From Ruminococcus sp. (lineage in GTDB: Bacteria > Bacillota > Clostridia > Oscillospirales > Ruminococcaceae), in contig JAFVCV010000021.1 in NCBI GenBank assembly GCA_017478965.1, positions 1 to 47,699 of the forward strand: a DNA stretch of 47,699 nt. Direction: 5' to 3'. Under the pieces are notes generated by a model. The model was not told the origin of the DNA and did no database searches. It was given only the letters and a program-made list of their open reading frames with translations. Shown here one piece after another: positions 24,633 to 34,000 of this stretch (the stretch's first letter is position 1; the number at the start of each line of letters is the position of its first letter). A program made the position numbers and the translations under genes.

Positions 24633-24661
24633 ATGATATCATATATCCCGCCGGATTTCAA
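24633..24661 (-). promoter_or_regulatory. Sigma-A promoter of the YhaO-YhaN-like operon
   Basis: TTGAAA (24656-24661), 17 bp, TATCAT (24633-24638) on the minus strand. Confidence 0.7.
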
Positions 24662-24674
24662 GCCCCAGGCGGCA

Positions 24675-24709
24675 AAAACAAGGCCCGGACAGGTCATGCC
24701 TGTCCGGGC
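24675..24709 (-). terminator. Terminator of the AraC-ABC operon
   Basis: GCCCGGACAGG (24683-24693) pairs with CCTGTCCGGGC (24699-24709), loop of five; the minus-strand transcript continues with a T-rich tract. Confidence 0.9.
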
Positions 24710-24714
24710 GGTCA

Positions 24715-26448
24715 TCAGAGTCTCCAGGACGCTGCCTCCTGCCTGCTCTGTACAAAGCTTCGGTATATGCCCTCCTGTCCCATCAGCTCCTCATGGGTGC
24801 CCTTCTGGGAGATACGGCCCTTGTCGATGACGAAAATAGTGTCTGCGCTGCGGACCGTTTTGAGCCTGTGGGCTATCATGATGACTGTCTTCTCCTTTGT
24901 CAGGGCCTCCACTGCCTTCATAAGCTCGGCCTCGTTCTCCGGGTCAACATTTGCGGTGGCCTCGTCAAGGATTATGATGGGTGCGTCCTTCATGATGGCT
25001 CTGGCTATGGAGATCCGCTGTTTCTCTCCTCCGGAAAGGCTTGCGCCCCCCTCGCCTATCACGGTGTCATAGCCCTCGGGCAGAGACATTATGAGATCGT
25101 GGCAGCAGGCCTTCTTCGCCGCCTCTATGACCTTTTCCATAGGCGCATCCGGGTCCCCGAAGCGGATATTTTCGGCCACGGTGTTCTGGAAAAGATATAC
25201 TCTCTGGAACACAAAGCTGAAATTCCTCATAAGTGCGTCCATGCTGTAGTCCCTGACGCTGCGGCCCCCTAAGGTAACTCTGCCGCTGTCAACGTCCCAG
25301 AAACGGGAGAGAAGCGAGGTCAGAGTAGTCTTGCCGCCGCCGGAAGGACCAACTATGGCGGCGCAGGTCCTTTCAGGGATAGAAAGGCTTATGCCGTTGA
25401 TTATCTTCTTCTGCTCATATGCAAAGCTTATGTCTTCTGCCCCGATGTCAAAGCTCTCCGGCACTATGTCCTCGCCGCTTATATCCATCTGGGGCGTTTC
25501 AAGTATCTCATTGGCCTGTCTCACGCTTGCGTCAACGGTCCTCAGCAGGGCAGAGTACTTTCCGGCATTGTCCAGCTGGGCATAGATAAGATAGGAGCTT
25601 ATTATCATGACTATGCAGGTCAGCAGGTCCATAGTGCCGCCAATATAAAAAAGCACCGACGCTAGGAGTATCAGTGTCCCCACGCCCTTCAGCCAGAAGC
25701 TCTGCAAGGTCATGAATGGTATGAGTTTTAGCTCCATGGCAGAGTTTGCGTGCTCGTTCTCGTCTATGGCGGTGTTCAGCTCCCGGCTGTGCTGACCGGT
25801 CAGGCGGAAGGCCCTGACCTCAGCTATGCCCTGGATATACTCTATGACCTTTGCCACCAGAGCCGAATCCTTCTCGAGTTTTTGCTTCGCCATTGCGGCG
25901 CTTACCTTCATCATACCGCTGTTGACAGCGAAAAACACTGCCAGTCCCCCGCAGAGTATCAGGCCGATCCTGATATCATAAAACAGTATCATCACCGTTA
26001 TAACCGCCGTGGTGAGCAGTCCCGAGCATACCAGCATGACTACCCTTGTGGCCACGTTTTCCAGGTTCTGCATGGTGTTGGTGGTCACGGACATTATCCT
26101 GCCAAGGCTGTTCTCATTATAGTAGCCCATCGGAAGATAACGCAGGTGCTCGGCCAGCTTCATTCTCTTCTGGGCACAGGTCCCGTAACCGCCCTCGGTC
26201 TGGAGCATGGTCGCCTTGCTCTTCGAGATGCCGGACCCCACGATGCTGACGAGCATTATGCCAAGGCAGATAAGGCAGGTCCTTGCCTCTACCTTATCTT
26301 CTAGCAGAGCCTTCACCATGCAGGCGATAGCCGGTATTTTCAGCGCCTCGAACATAGCCTGCACAAAGCTCAGGACTATTGAGACATAGAACCGCTTTCT
26401 GTCCTCCTCGGAACAGAAACTGAAGAAGTTTTTAAGTATCCTGAACAT
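24715..26448 (-). CDS. ABC transporter half-protein (membrane domain + ATPase), second of a pair
   Basis: A 577-aa protein with a six-segment exporter-type membrane domain (about 15-310) and an ATPase domain (about 340-577). Walker A is GPSGGGKTT, the Q-loop region is FVFQRVYLFQ, the signature is LSGGEKQRISIARAI and Walker B is IIILDEATANVDPE, with the switch His in IAHRLKT. ATG 26448 is used because GGAGGTG is eight bases upstream; it overlaps the previous ABC gene by 17 bp. With that gene it probably forms a heterodimer. AraC regulator plus two such half-transporters is the layout of the YbtPQ/IrtAB-type metallophore uptake systems; drug or peptide export is the alternative. Confidence 0.92.
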   Translation of the reverse strand: MFRILKNFFSFCSEEDRKRFYVSIVLSFVQAMFEALKIPAIACMVKALLEDKVEARTCLICLGIMLVSIVGSGISKSKATMLQTEGGYGTCAQKRMKLAEHLRYLPMGYYNENSLGRIMSVTTNTMQNLENVATRVVMLVCSGLLTTAVITVMILFYDIRIGLILCGGLAVFFAVNSGMMKVSAAMAKQKLEKDSALVAKVIEYIQGIAEVRAFRLTGQHSRELNTAIDENEHANSAMELKLIPFMTLQSFWLKGVGTLILLASVLFYIGGTMDLLTCIVMIISSYLIYAQLDNAGKYSALLRTVDASVRQANEILETPQMDISGEDIVPESFDIGAEDISFAYEQKKIINGISLSIPERTCAAIVGPSGGGKTTLTSLLSRFWDVDSGRVTLGGRSVRDYSMDALMRNFSFVFQRVYLFQNTVAENIRFGDPDAPMEKVIEAAKKACCHDLIMSLPEGYDTVIGEGGASLSGGEKQRISIARAIMKDAPIIILDEATANVDPENEAELMKAVEALTKEKTVIMIAHRLKTVRSADTIFVIDKGRISQKGTHEELMGQEGIYRSFVQSRQEAASWRL

Positions 26449-28195
26449 CGTCATCACCTCCGTCTTTTGCTGAGATATGTGCAGCCCACATATCCGAATA
26501 CAGCCCGCCTTTTTCAAGCAGCTCTGCGTGTGTGCCCTCTTCTTTTATAAGGCCGTTATTTACCACATAGATACGGTCGGCGTTCTTCACCGTGGAAAGC
26601 CTGTGGGCAATGACTATAAGGGTCTTGCCCTTTATCAGCCTTGCCACGCTCCTCTGTATGAGCGCCTCGTTCTCAGGGTCGGTATAGGCCGTGGCCTCGT
26701 CAAGGATAACGACATCTGCATCTTTGAGCATTGCCCTTGCTATGGATATCCTCTGTCTTTCACCGCCGGAAAGATGCCCGCCGGAGCTGCCGACTACCGT
26801 ATCATAGCCCTTTTCCAGACCCATTATGAACTCGTGGCAGCCGCAGCGCTTTGCAGCCTCTTCGACCTCTGCGTCAGATGCGTCCCGGCGGCCAAGGCGG
26901 ATATTCTCACGTATGCTCATATCAAAAAGGAAATTGTCCTGTGAAACATAGGCTATCCTGTCATTGTAGTCATCCATAGGTATCTCTCTTATGTCTGCTC
27001 CTCCCAGAGAGATACTGCCGCCGGTAACGTCCCACAGCCCTGCGATTAGCCTGGCTATGGTGGACTTTCCGCTGCCGGAGGGTCCTACCAGGGCGACAAA
27101 TCCGCCCTCCGGGATATCAAGGCTGACGCCGTGGAGGACCTCCTTTTCGCCGTAGCCGAAGGTGACGTCCCTGACGGAGATGCTGCTGCCTGAGATCTCC
27201 TTTTCAAGCCTTTGCGGACGGATCATCTCCTCAGCGTCGATGATGCTGCGGACCTCGGTGACGATGGTGTCCATCTGCGCTATGTCGTCAGAATAGGACA
27301 TTACTCCGATGAGCGGTTCGATGAGCCCCACGGTCAGTATAATGGCCGTGATCAGATCCGCCGCAGATATGGTGCCGTGCATCGCCATTATGCCGCCGAT
27401 GGGCAGCACTGACAGCATGGTCGCCGGCATTATGCACATGGCGAACGTCATGTAGACATTGCACTTTCTCATCCAGTCCACGAAGCTTGCGGCACTCTCC
27501 TTAGCGGCGGCGGCAAATTTGTCGTAGCTGCTCTGGGCCTTGCCGAAGACCTTTATGACCTCTATGCCCCTGATGTATTCGGCGGTGACAGCATTAAGTT
27601 CCTTGGTGGCCCTTACGGTCCTTGCGTAGTTCTCTTCATAGCCGAACATCATCAGCGCATAGCAGACCAGGCCTAGAGGCACGGTGATGAGCGACGCCAG
27701 ACCCAGCTTCCAGTTGACCGCAAAAACGCAGATCAGCACTATGACCGGCGCACCGATGCCGGTGGTGAACTCCGGCAGGATATGGGCAAGCGTTGTCTCG
27801 ATGCTGTCTATCCTTTCAACAACAGTGCTCTTGAGCGAACCCGAGGGCTGGCTGATAACGGCGCCAAGGGGCATTTTAGCCAGCTTATCCAGAGCCTTTT
27901 TTCTGATGACTGCAAGTGTGTGGAAGGTGGCGAGATGAGAATTCGCCGTGGAAAGTGCGTGAAAAAGGGAATGGCCCACCCAAAGCAGCACTATCCACAA
28001 ACTGTAGAGTGCGAAGGTCCCCTTGTCCCTGCTGCCCTCCAGCAGCTCGTTCACTATCTTCGCCACAAAATAATACGGCGCTATGCCGCATAGCATACTC
28101 AGCGCCGCCAGCACGACGCTTATGATGAACCTGCCCCTGCGCTCCCCCGACTGGCTAAGCAGCCACCTAAAGGAGCCATGTTTGTCTTTTCCCAT
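26432..28195 (-). CDS. ABC transporter half-protein (membrane domain + ATPase), first of a pair
   Basis: A 587-aa protein with an exporter-type membrane domain (six segments, about residues 20-310) and a complete ATPase: Walker A GPSGSGKST, signature LSGGERQRISIARAML, Walker B VVILDEATAYTDPE and switch His in IAHRLST. ATG 28195 begins MGKDKHGSF, two bases after the stop of the AraC-family gene; an in-frame TTG six bases upstream is less likely. Its 3' end overlaps the second half-transporter, which implies coupled translation and a heterodimer. The regulator upstream and the iron-box-like palindrome in the leader suggest a role in iron or siderophore transport; this is inference. Confidence 0.92.
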   Translation of the reverse strand: MGKDKHGSFRWLLSQSGERRGRFIISVVLAALSMLCGIAPYYFVAKIVNELLEGSRDKGTFALYSLWIVLLWVGHSLFHALSTANSHLATFHTLAVIRKKALDKLAKMPLGAVISQPSGSLKSTVVERIDSIETTLAHILPEFTTGIGAPVIVLICVFAVNWKLGLASLITVPLGLVCYALMMFGYEENYARTVRATKELNAVTAEYIRGIEVIKVFGKAQSSYDKFAAAAKESAASFVDWMRKCNVYMTFAMCIMPATMLSVLPIGGIMAMHGTISAADLITAIILTVGLIEPLIGVMSYSDDIAQMDTIVTEVRSIIDAEEMIRPQRLEKEISGSSISVRDVTFGYGEKEVLHGVSLDIPEGGFVALVGPSGSGKSTIARLIAGLWDVTGGSISLGGADIREIPMDDYNDRIAYVSQDNFLFDMSIRENIRLGRRDASDAEVEEAAKRCGCHEFIMGLEKGYDTVVGSSGGHLSGGERQRISIARAMLKDADVVILDEATAYTDPENEALIQRSVARLIKGKTLIVIAHRLSTVKNADRIYVVNNGLIKEEGTHAELLEKGGLYSDMWAAHISAKDGGDDDVQDT

Positions 28196-28197
28196 TG

Positions 28198-29172
28198 TCA
28201 ATTACCCTGCTTTCTTCTGTATTCCTGCGGCGATACTCCCATCACGTCCCTGAAAGCCGCCGAGAATTTCGACGCATTTTCATAGCCTGCCTCCGCCGCT
28301 ATGTCGGATATCTTCATCTTATCCCCGCAAAGGAGCATTTGAGCCGCCATTTTCATTCGATAGACCTTCATGTACTGATAGACCGGACTGCCGTAGACCG
28401 CCCTGAATACCTTTCTCAGGGTCCCCGGCGGCATACCGAACCGCCTGGACAGCTCCTCTACAGTGTAGCTGTGAGAAAGGTCCCCGGTGAGGAAGGTATG
28501 TATCTGCCTGACCCTGTCAGTCTGGGCCGCCGGGAAATACTGACGTTCCTCCCTGAGACTGGAAGGCTCCATATTGCCCAGCACCAGCAGCAGCTCTGCG
28601 GTCTTCACCTTGAAATAGTCCTCCCTTATCTCCCTGGGGACCTGGTAAAGCTGGCTGAATAAAAGGTCCAGTGTCCTGTCCTCCCTTAGAAGGAACTCCT
28701 TATCATCCGGACAGAATTTAGCGGCCAGCGCCCCGAGGTCGATGCTCAGAGACGGGAACTCTCTTTGCAGCGACTTCTCAGCCAGCCCCCGCAAAAAGCC
28801 TATAGTCACGCCGTGATAATGGCAAAGCGGCATATGGACCTTCCCCTCATGGTGGACTCTGGTATCTATCCTCAGGTCCCCGGGCTCCATAAAATACCTT
28901 CCGCCCAGCTTGTTCTCATGCTCTATGCGGCCCTCTCTGCAATGGTCGATGCAGAGGACCGTCCCGGCGTTCTGGTACTGAGAATCGCAGCTTTTCAGAT
29001 GAAAGTCATTGTACATCAGATAGACTCCATCAAAGACCCTGTGCATCGTCATATATCCCTCGCCGGTGCTGTCCTCCAGTCTGAGTACCCGGCAGTTCCC
29101 CTCAGAGGCTACCTCATGGACGTTTTCTCCGAAACCTGTGCTGTCCAGCAGCTCGAAAAGCTCACCGGTCAA
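28198..29172 (-). CDS. AraC-family transcriptional regulator
   Basis: A 324-aa protein. The N-terminal 200 residues form a ligand-sensing domain (CREGRIEHEN and MEPGDLRIDTR). The C-terminal 100 residues hold two helix-turn-helix motifs: YTVEELSRRFGMPPGTLRKVFR and ISDIAAEAGYENASKFSAAFR, ending GVSPQEYRR. This layout matches the YbtA/PchR type, which sense a siderophore and activate uptake genes (family knowledge). TTG 29172 is taken as the start because GGAGG lies 7-8 nt upstream and no ATG is nearby in frame. The two ABC genes follow without a gap, so the regulator is probably co-expressed with its targets. The promoter is at 29263-29291, with a palindrome at 29206-29225. Confidence 0.92.
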   Translation of the reverse strand: MTGELFELLDSTGFGENVHEVASEGNCRVLRLEDSTGEGYMTMHRVFDGVYLMYNDFHLKSCDSQYQNAGTVLCIDHCREGRIEHENKLGGRYFMEPGDLRIDTRVHHEGKVHMPLCHYHGVTIGFLRGLAEKSLQREFPSLSIDLGALAAKFCPDDKEFLLREDRTLDLLFSQLYQVPREIREDYFKVKTAELLLVLGNMEPSSLREERQYFPAAQTDRVRQIHTFLTGDLSHSYTVEELSRRFGMPPGTLRKVFRAVYGSPVYQYMKVYRMKMAAQMLLCGDKMKISDIAAEAGYENASKFSAAFRDVMGVSPQEYRRKQGN

Positions 29173-29205
29173 TCCGTTTTCCTCCCTTCCCTTTATTTTT
29201 TCAAA

Positions 29206-29225
29206 AAGTTAGTTAAACCTAACTT
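29206..29225. promoter_or_regulatory. Iron-box-like palindrome in the AraC-ABC leader
   Basis: AAGTTAG (29206-29212) and CTAACTT (29219-29225) are perfect inverted arms around TTAAAC. The TTAG-CTAA arms resemble DtxR/IdeR-type metal-repressor sites. A related sequence occurs before the MacB-like gene at 39505-39525. Confidence 0.6.
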
Positions 29226-29262
29226 ATCGGTACAGACCTTGTTTTTCACGGACTACGGACAT

Positions 29263-29291
29263 ATTATATCACATCGTTTTCCTGTTTTCAA
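29263..29291 (-). promoter_or_regulatory. Sigma-A promoter of the AraC-ABC operon
   Basis: TTGAAA (29286-29291), 17 bp, TATAAT (29263-29268) on the minus strand; the palindrome at 29206-29225 lies about 30-50 bp past the expected start of transcription. Confidence 0.8.
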
Positions 29292-29394
29292 CTCTGTTTT
29301 GTCCTCTATGCTCCATTCTGTCTGAAGAATTATCAACTTTTTTACCGCATCGAAATCGTTTTCTTCAAAATTTACAAAAACCTTTACAGTGCGA

Positions 29395-29423
29395 TTGACT
29401 TTTTTGTCAGAATATGATATTAT
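29395..29423 (+). promoter_or_regulatory. Sigma-A promoter of the PP2C-like/HAD operon
   Basis: TTGACT (29395-29400), 17 bp, TATTAT (29418-29423); the GTG start is at 29490. Confidence 0.78.
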
Positions 29424-29489
29424 ATGTATATAGCGTAGCATGGCTGCCGGTCAGGCAGCGTTTATCTTGGGGGCAAGGGGTCCTGCGGT

Positions 29490-30272
29490 GTGAGGTATTA
29501 TATCTTCGGCTGCACAGATGCGGGCAGCGGACGAGAATTCAATAAAGAAACGGTGCTCATCGGCGGCAGGGTCTTTAACGAAGGCTCCGGAGAGCTGGCC
29601 TGCGAGGCGCCGTTCTCTGCGGCTTTCTCCAGGGGCGAAGGCTCGGCGGAGGAACTGAAAAAGATCGCCGCCGGCGGTGAAGGGTCCGCAGCGGCTGTCA
29701 TAAGAGTGGATGAGGACGGCACCGGCACTGTTTCAAACAGCGGCGCTGCCCTTTACAGATATGTTAACGGCCGGGCAGAGCTTATCAGGGGCGACTTCGC
29801 CATAGATGGGGAACTTGGGGCCGAGCCTGATGATATGCTTATCGTTTCTGACGGGTATTTTGCTGATTATGTTTCCATAAAGGACATCGAGAGGGCCATG
29901 GGACTGGACCTGCCCATATCGGAAAAGCTCAACGCACTGTCAAGGGTGGCCGCAATAAACGGATGCAGGGAGGACCTGACGGTACTGGGTGTAAAGCCCT
30001 TTCTTGACGACGAGGAGCTGGAAGCTCTGACAGCATACAGCATCATGGAGCAGAGGGTGAACGTCAGCGATATGCTGAAAGAGAGCGACCCGCTGAGCGA
30101 TATCCTTGACATCGACGTGCAGGAGATAATAGGAAAGAAGAAAAAGCCGGAGCCGGTGAAAAAAGCCGTTCCGGAGAAGATAGACAGCATGGAGCTGGAG
30201 TTCCACGACCTTTTCATGCAGGCTCAGGCCTCGCTGTCAAAGCTGGAAAATCTTTTTAAGGATAAAAAATGA
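29490..30272 (+). CDS. PP2C/SpoIIE-like phosphatase fold, probably catalytically impaired
   Basis: A 260-aa cytoplasmic protein starting with GTG behind AAGGGG. The order of motifs resembles PP2C phosphatases: GCTDAGSGREFNKETVLI corresponds to the usual start with NEDS, AAAVIRVDEDGTGTVSNSGAALYRY to the GDSR strand pair, DDMLIVSDGYFADYVS to the SDGL motif and CREDLTVLGVKPF to the DDxT end. The DGMGG metal loop that should follow motif I reads CEAPFSAAFSRGEG, so a key Asp is missing. The C-terminal 70 residues are a Lys/Glu/Pro linker and a helix (FHDLFMQAQASLSKLENLF). It may be a pseudophosphatase or a divergent enzyme. The HAD phosphatase gene follows 48 bp later. Confidence 0.5.
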   Translation: MRYYIFGCTDAGSGREFNKETVLIGGRVFNEGSGELACEAPFSAAFSRGEGSAEELKKIAAGGEGSAAAVIRVDEDGTGTVSNSGAALYRYVNGRAELIRGDFAIDGELGAEPDDMLIVSDGYFADYVSIKDIERAMGLDLPISEKLNALSRVAAINGCREDLTVLGVKPFLDDEELEALTAYSIMEQRVNVSDMLKESDPLSDILDIDVQEIIGKKKKPEPVKKAVPEKIDSMELEFHDLFMQAQASLSKLENLFKDKK

Positions 30273-30320
30273 ACCGTCCTGTTTTCTATGAAAGCGGGAC
30301 GTTATTTTGAGGTGGGAAAA

Positions 30321-30980
30321 ATGAAGATAAAGGGACTGATCTTTGATATGGACGGGCTGATGGTGGACACCGAGAAGCTCCTTTGCAGATTCTGGCAGGA
30401 GGCGGCAGCCTTTTACGGCTGGAGGATGGAGAAGGAGCACGTCCTTGGCATACGTTCCCTGGCGGGGAAATATGCGGCCCCGAAATTGCAGGCTCAGATC
30501 TGCCCGGAATTTGATTACGTGAAGGTCAGGCTAAAGCGCATAGAGCTTATGAACGCCTATATCGCTGAACACGGTATAGAGAAAAAGCCGGGCCTTGATG
30601 AGCTTATCGCCTACGGAAAGGATAAGGGCCTTCGGTTAGCCGTCGCCACCGCCACGGACGATAAGCGCACAGAGATGTATCTGAAAAGCGTTGGGGTCTA
30701 CGATAAGTTTGACAGGGTGATCTGCGGCAATATGGTAAAATGCTCAAAGCCTGACCCGGATATCTACCTGCGGGCCTCGGCGGCACTTGAACTTCCGGGT
30801 GAGGAATGTATCGCCCTGGAGGACAGCCCAAACGGCATAAAGTCCGCAAAGGCTGCGGGCTGTGTGCCTGTGTTCGTGCCGGACCTCTCCGGCCCGGACC
30901 CGGAAACTGAAAGGCTGATGTTCGCCTGCTGTTCCACCCTCGCAGACGTCATCGAAGTCATAGAGAAGATAAACAGCTGA
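30321..30980 (+). CDS. HAD-superfamily phosphatase (beta-phosphoglucomutase-like)
   Basis: A 219-aa cytoplasmic HAD subfamily IA protein. Motif I is FDMDGLMVDTEK (nucleophile Asp and general acid Asp near residues 8-10), motif II lies in AVATATDD, motif III is KCSKPDPDIYL and motif IV is CIALEDSPNGIKSAKAAG. This pattern fits phosphoglycolate, 2-deoxyglucose-6-phosphate and beta-phosphoglucomutase-type enzymes; the actual substrate cannot be read. ATG 30321 is chosen over an in-frame start 33 bases upstream because GAGGTGG lies about 7 nt before it. It is the second gene of the unit headed by the PP2C-like gene. Confidence 0.92.
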   Translation: MKIKGLIFDMDGLMVDTEKLLCRFWQEAAAFYGWRMEKEHVLGIRSLAGKYAAPKLQAQICPEFDYVKVRLKRIELMNAYIAEHGIEKKPGLDELIAYGKDKGLRLAVATATDDKRTEMYLKSVGVYDKFDRVICGNMVKCSKPDPDIYLRASAALELPGEECIALEDSPNGIKSAKAAGCVPVFVPDLSGPDPETERLMFACCSTLADVIEVIEKINS

Positions 30981-30983
30981 AAT

Positions 30984-31016
30984 AACGGCGGTCCCGCAAA
31001 GTGCAGGACCGCCGTT
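30984..31016. terminator. Bidirectional hairpin between the HAD and carB-dapF genes
   Basis: AACGGCGGTCC (30984-30994) pairs perfectly with GGACCGCCGTT (31006-31016). The flanking T tract is weak on either side, but its position between convergent genes fits a terminator. Confidence 0.75.
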
Positions 31017-31049
31017 ACTGTGTGTAAATTATTGTACTCTTACCAGCAT

Positions 31050-34000
31050 TCAGACGCTTATGTCGCCCTCGAACACCGTAACAGCATCGCCGGTGAGGTA
31101 AACTGCCTCATCGGTGTATTTTATCTTCAATGTGCCGCCCTTCAGTATGACGGTCACTTCCTCGTCCTTGGGGCAGAACCCGTTCAGCGCCGCAGCCACT
31201 ACCGCAGCGCAGGCACCGGTGCCGCAGGCGAAGGTCTCGCCGGAGCCTCTCTCCCACACTCTCATTTTCAGGGTGTGGCTGTCTATGACCTTTATGAACT
31301 CTGTGTTGACCCTCTCCGGGAAGATGGGGTCATGCTCGAACTTTGGCCCTACCTTCTCGATCTCCATGGAGTCAACATTGTTCATGAACACCACGCAGTG
31401 AGGATTGCCCATGGAAACGCAGGTCACTCTGTATTCGCCCTCAAGGCCGCTGATATTCACCGGCCTATCAACTACCATGCCATTCTCGTCAGGCTCCAGT
31501 GCGGTAGGGATAAGCTCAGGCTCCAGGATCGCCCTTCCCATATCCACCGTCGCCCCGTTGACCTCGCCGTAATGGCGGCTGAGACTTACCTTGATGATGC
31601 CGGAAAGAGTCTCTATGGTCATCCTGTCCCTGTCAACAAGTCCGTTGTCCCTCATGAACTTCGCCACGCACCTTATGCCGTTGCCGCACATCTTTCCCTC
31701 TGAGCCGTCAAGATTGAACATCCTCATCTTGCCGTCGGCTATCTTCGAGCGGCAGACCAGTATTACGCCGTCGCCGCCTATACCGAAATGCCTGTCTGAA
31801 AGATTGAGCGCAAAGCCCTCAGGATTGTCTACCATGCGGTCAAAGCAGTTAAAGTAAACATAGTCGTTTCCGCAGCCGTGCATCTTGGTGAAGTGGAGCT
31901 TGACCTTTTCACGGCGCATATTGTTGATATCCACTATCTCAGTATTGGACTCGTTGTACTTGCTCCTTATGGACGCAGCGATGGCATTGGCGGTGTCGAT
32001 GGAGGTAAGACAGGGAATGTTCCATTCTACGGTCTTTCGCCTTATCTTCACCGAGTCCCTGGAGGGTATCCTTCCCTTGGAAGAGGTGGAGATAACATAG
32101 GAGATCTTCCCGCTCTCGATAAGGGTCAGTGTGTTGTCGTCGCTCTCGTGTATCTTCTTCACAGGCTGGGCCTCGATGCCGTGATCGTGGAGCACCGCAG
32201 CAGTACCCTCGGTGGCATATATCTTAAATCCCAGGTCAGCAAAGAGCTTGGCGGTCTGGGGTATCTCCTTCTTGTCCGAATCCCTTACGGTGATGAACAC
32301 GCCGCCCTTCTGCTCCAGCTTGTAGCCGGCGGCCGTCAGTCCCTTATAAAGAGACTCCTCCAGAGAACTGGACACAGCCAGCACCTCGCCTGTGGACTTC
32401 ATCTCAGGCCCCAGGTGATTGTCAACGCCTATGAGCTTTTCAAAGCTGAACACCGGCACCTTCACCGCAACATAAGGAGAATTCGGGTGCAGCCCGACGC
32501 CGTAGCCCATATCCCTCAGTTTTTCGCCCAGCATGGCCTTTGTGGCAAGGTCCACCATGGGAACGCCTGTGACTTTGGAGATATACGGTATGGTCCTGGA
32601 GGATCTGGGGTTCACCTCTATGACATAAAGCTCGTCCTCATATATAAGGTACTGTATATTAACCAGGCCCTTGGTCTTCAGAGAGACTGCCAGTCTCTTC
32701 GAGCAGTCCACCACCTTGTCTATGAGCCTGTCGGAAACGTTCCATGCCGGATAAACTGCGATAGAGTCGCCGGAATGGATACCGGTCCTTTCGATGTGCT
32801 CCATTATGCCGGGGATAAGTATCTCCTCCCCGTCGCAGATAGCGTCTATCTCCAGCTCGATGCCCATGAGATACTTGTCTATGAGCACGGGGTTCTCGAT
32901 GCCCTGGTCAAGTATTATAGCCATGTATTCCCTGATATCCGCATCGTTGAAGGCGATTATCATATTCTGTCCGCCCAGCACATAGGAGGGTCTCATAAGA
33001 ACAGGATAGCCTATCCTGTTGGCTATCGTGAGAGCCTCTTCGCAGGTCATGACCGTAAAGCCCTCGGGGCGCTTGATATGCAGCTCCTCCAGCAGCTCGT
33101 CGAACCTTTCCCTGTCCTCCGCAGCGTCGATGGAATCCGGAGGTGTGCCAAGTATGTTCACCCCGTTGCTGCTGAGGAATTTAGTGAGCTTTATAGCAGT
33201 CTGTCCGCCAAAGGCCACCACTACCCCCACAGGCTTTTCCACCCTGATGATGTTCATGACGTCCTCATTGGTAAGGGGTTCAAAATAAAGCCTGTCGGCG
33301 GTGTCGAAGTCGGTGGAGACAGTCTCGGGGTTGTTGTTTACGATGACAACATCGAACCCATGCTCCTTCAGCGCCCAGACACAGTGAACCGAGGCATAGT
33401 CGAATTCGATGCCCTGCCCTATCCTGATAGGACCTGAGCCGAACACTATCACAGTGCCCTTGCTGCTTTTTTTATCAAGGCTGTCTATGAACTCCTCCGC
33501 CTCGTCCTCTTCATCGTAGGTCGAGTAGAAATACGGCGTGTTTGCCGCAAATTCCGCCGCACAGGTATCCACCATCTTGAACACTGCCTTCGCAGGCTCT
33601 GCTATCTTTTCACCGCTGAGCCTTTCGATGACCTTGTCCGGATAGCCCAGCTGTTTGGCTTTAAGATAAGTCTCACGGGATATCTGTCCCTTTGCAAGCT
33701 CCTTCTCCGTGGCGATAAGGTTTCTGAGCTTGCCTAAGAACCATTCATCTATCATGGTGATCCGGTGGATTTCCTCCACGCTGACCCCTCTGCGAAGAGC
33801 TTCGTATACCACGAACAGCCTTTCGTCGCTGGTCTCCCGGAGCTTTGCTCTTATCTCCTCATCGCTCAGCTGCTCCAGCTTGGGAGAGATCAGGCAGTCG
33901 TGTCCTATCTCTGCGCCCCTTACAGCTTTCATTATGGCCTGCTCAAAGGTGGTGCCGATAGCCATGACCTCGCCGGTGGCCTTCATCTGGGTCCCAAGCT

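Noticed and set aside
31878-33437. A 519-codon open frame on the plus strand opposite carB
   Set aside because: Antisense to the conserved second half of CarB; no motifs and no own promoter or ribosome site.
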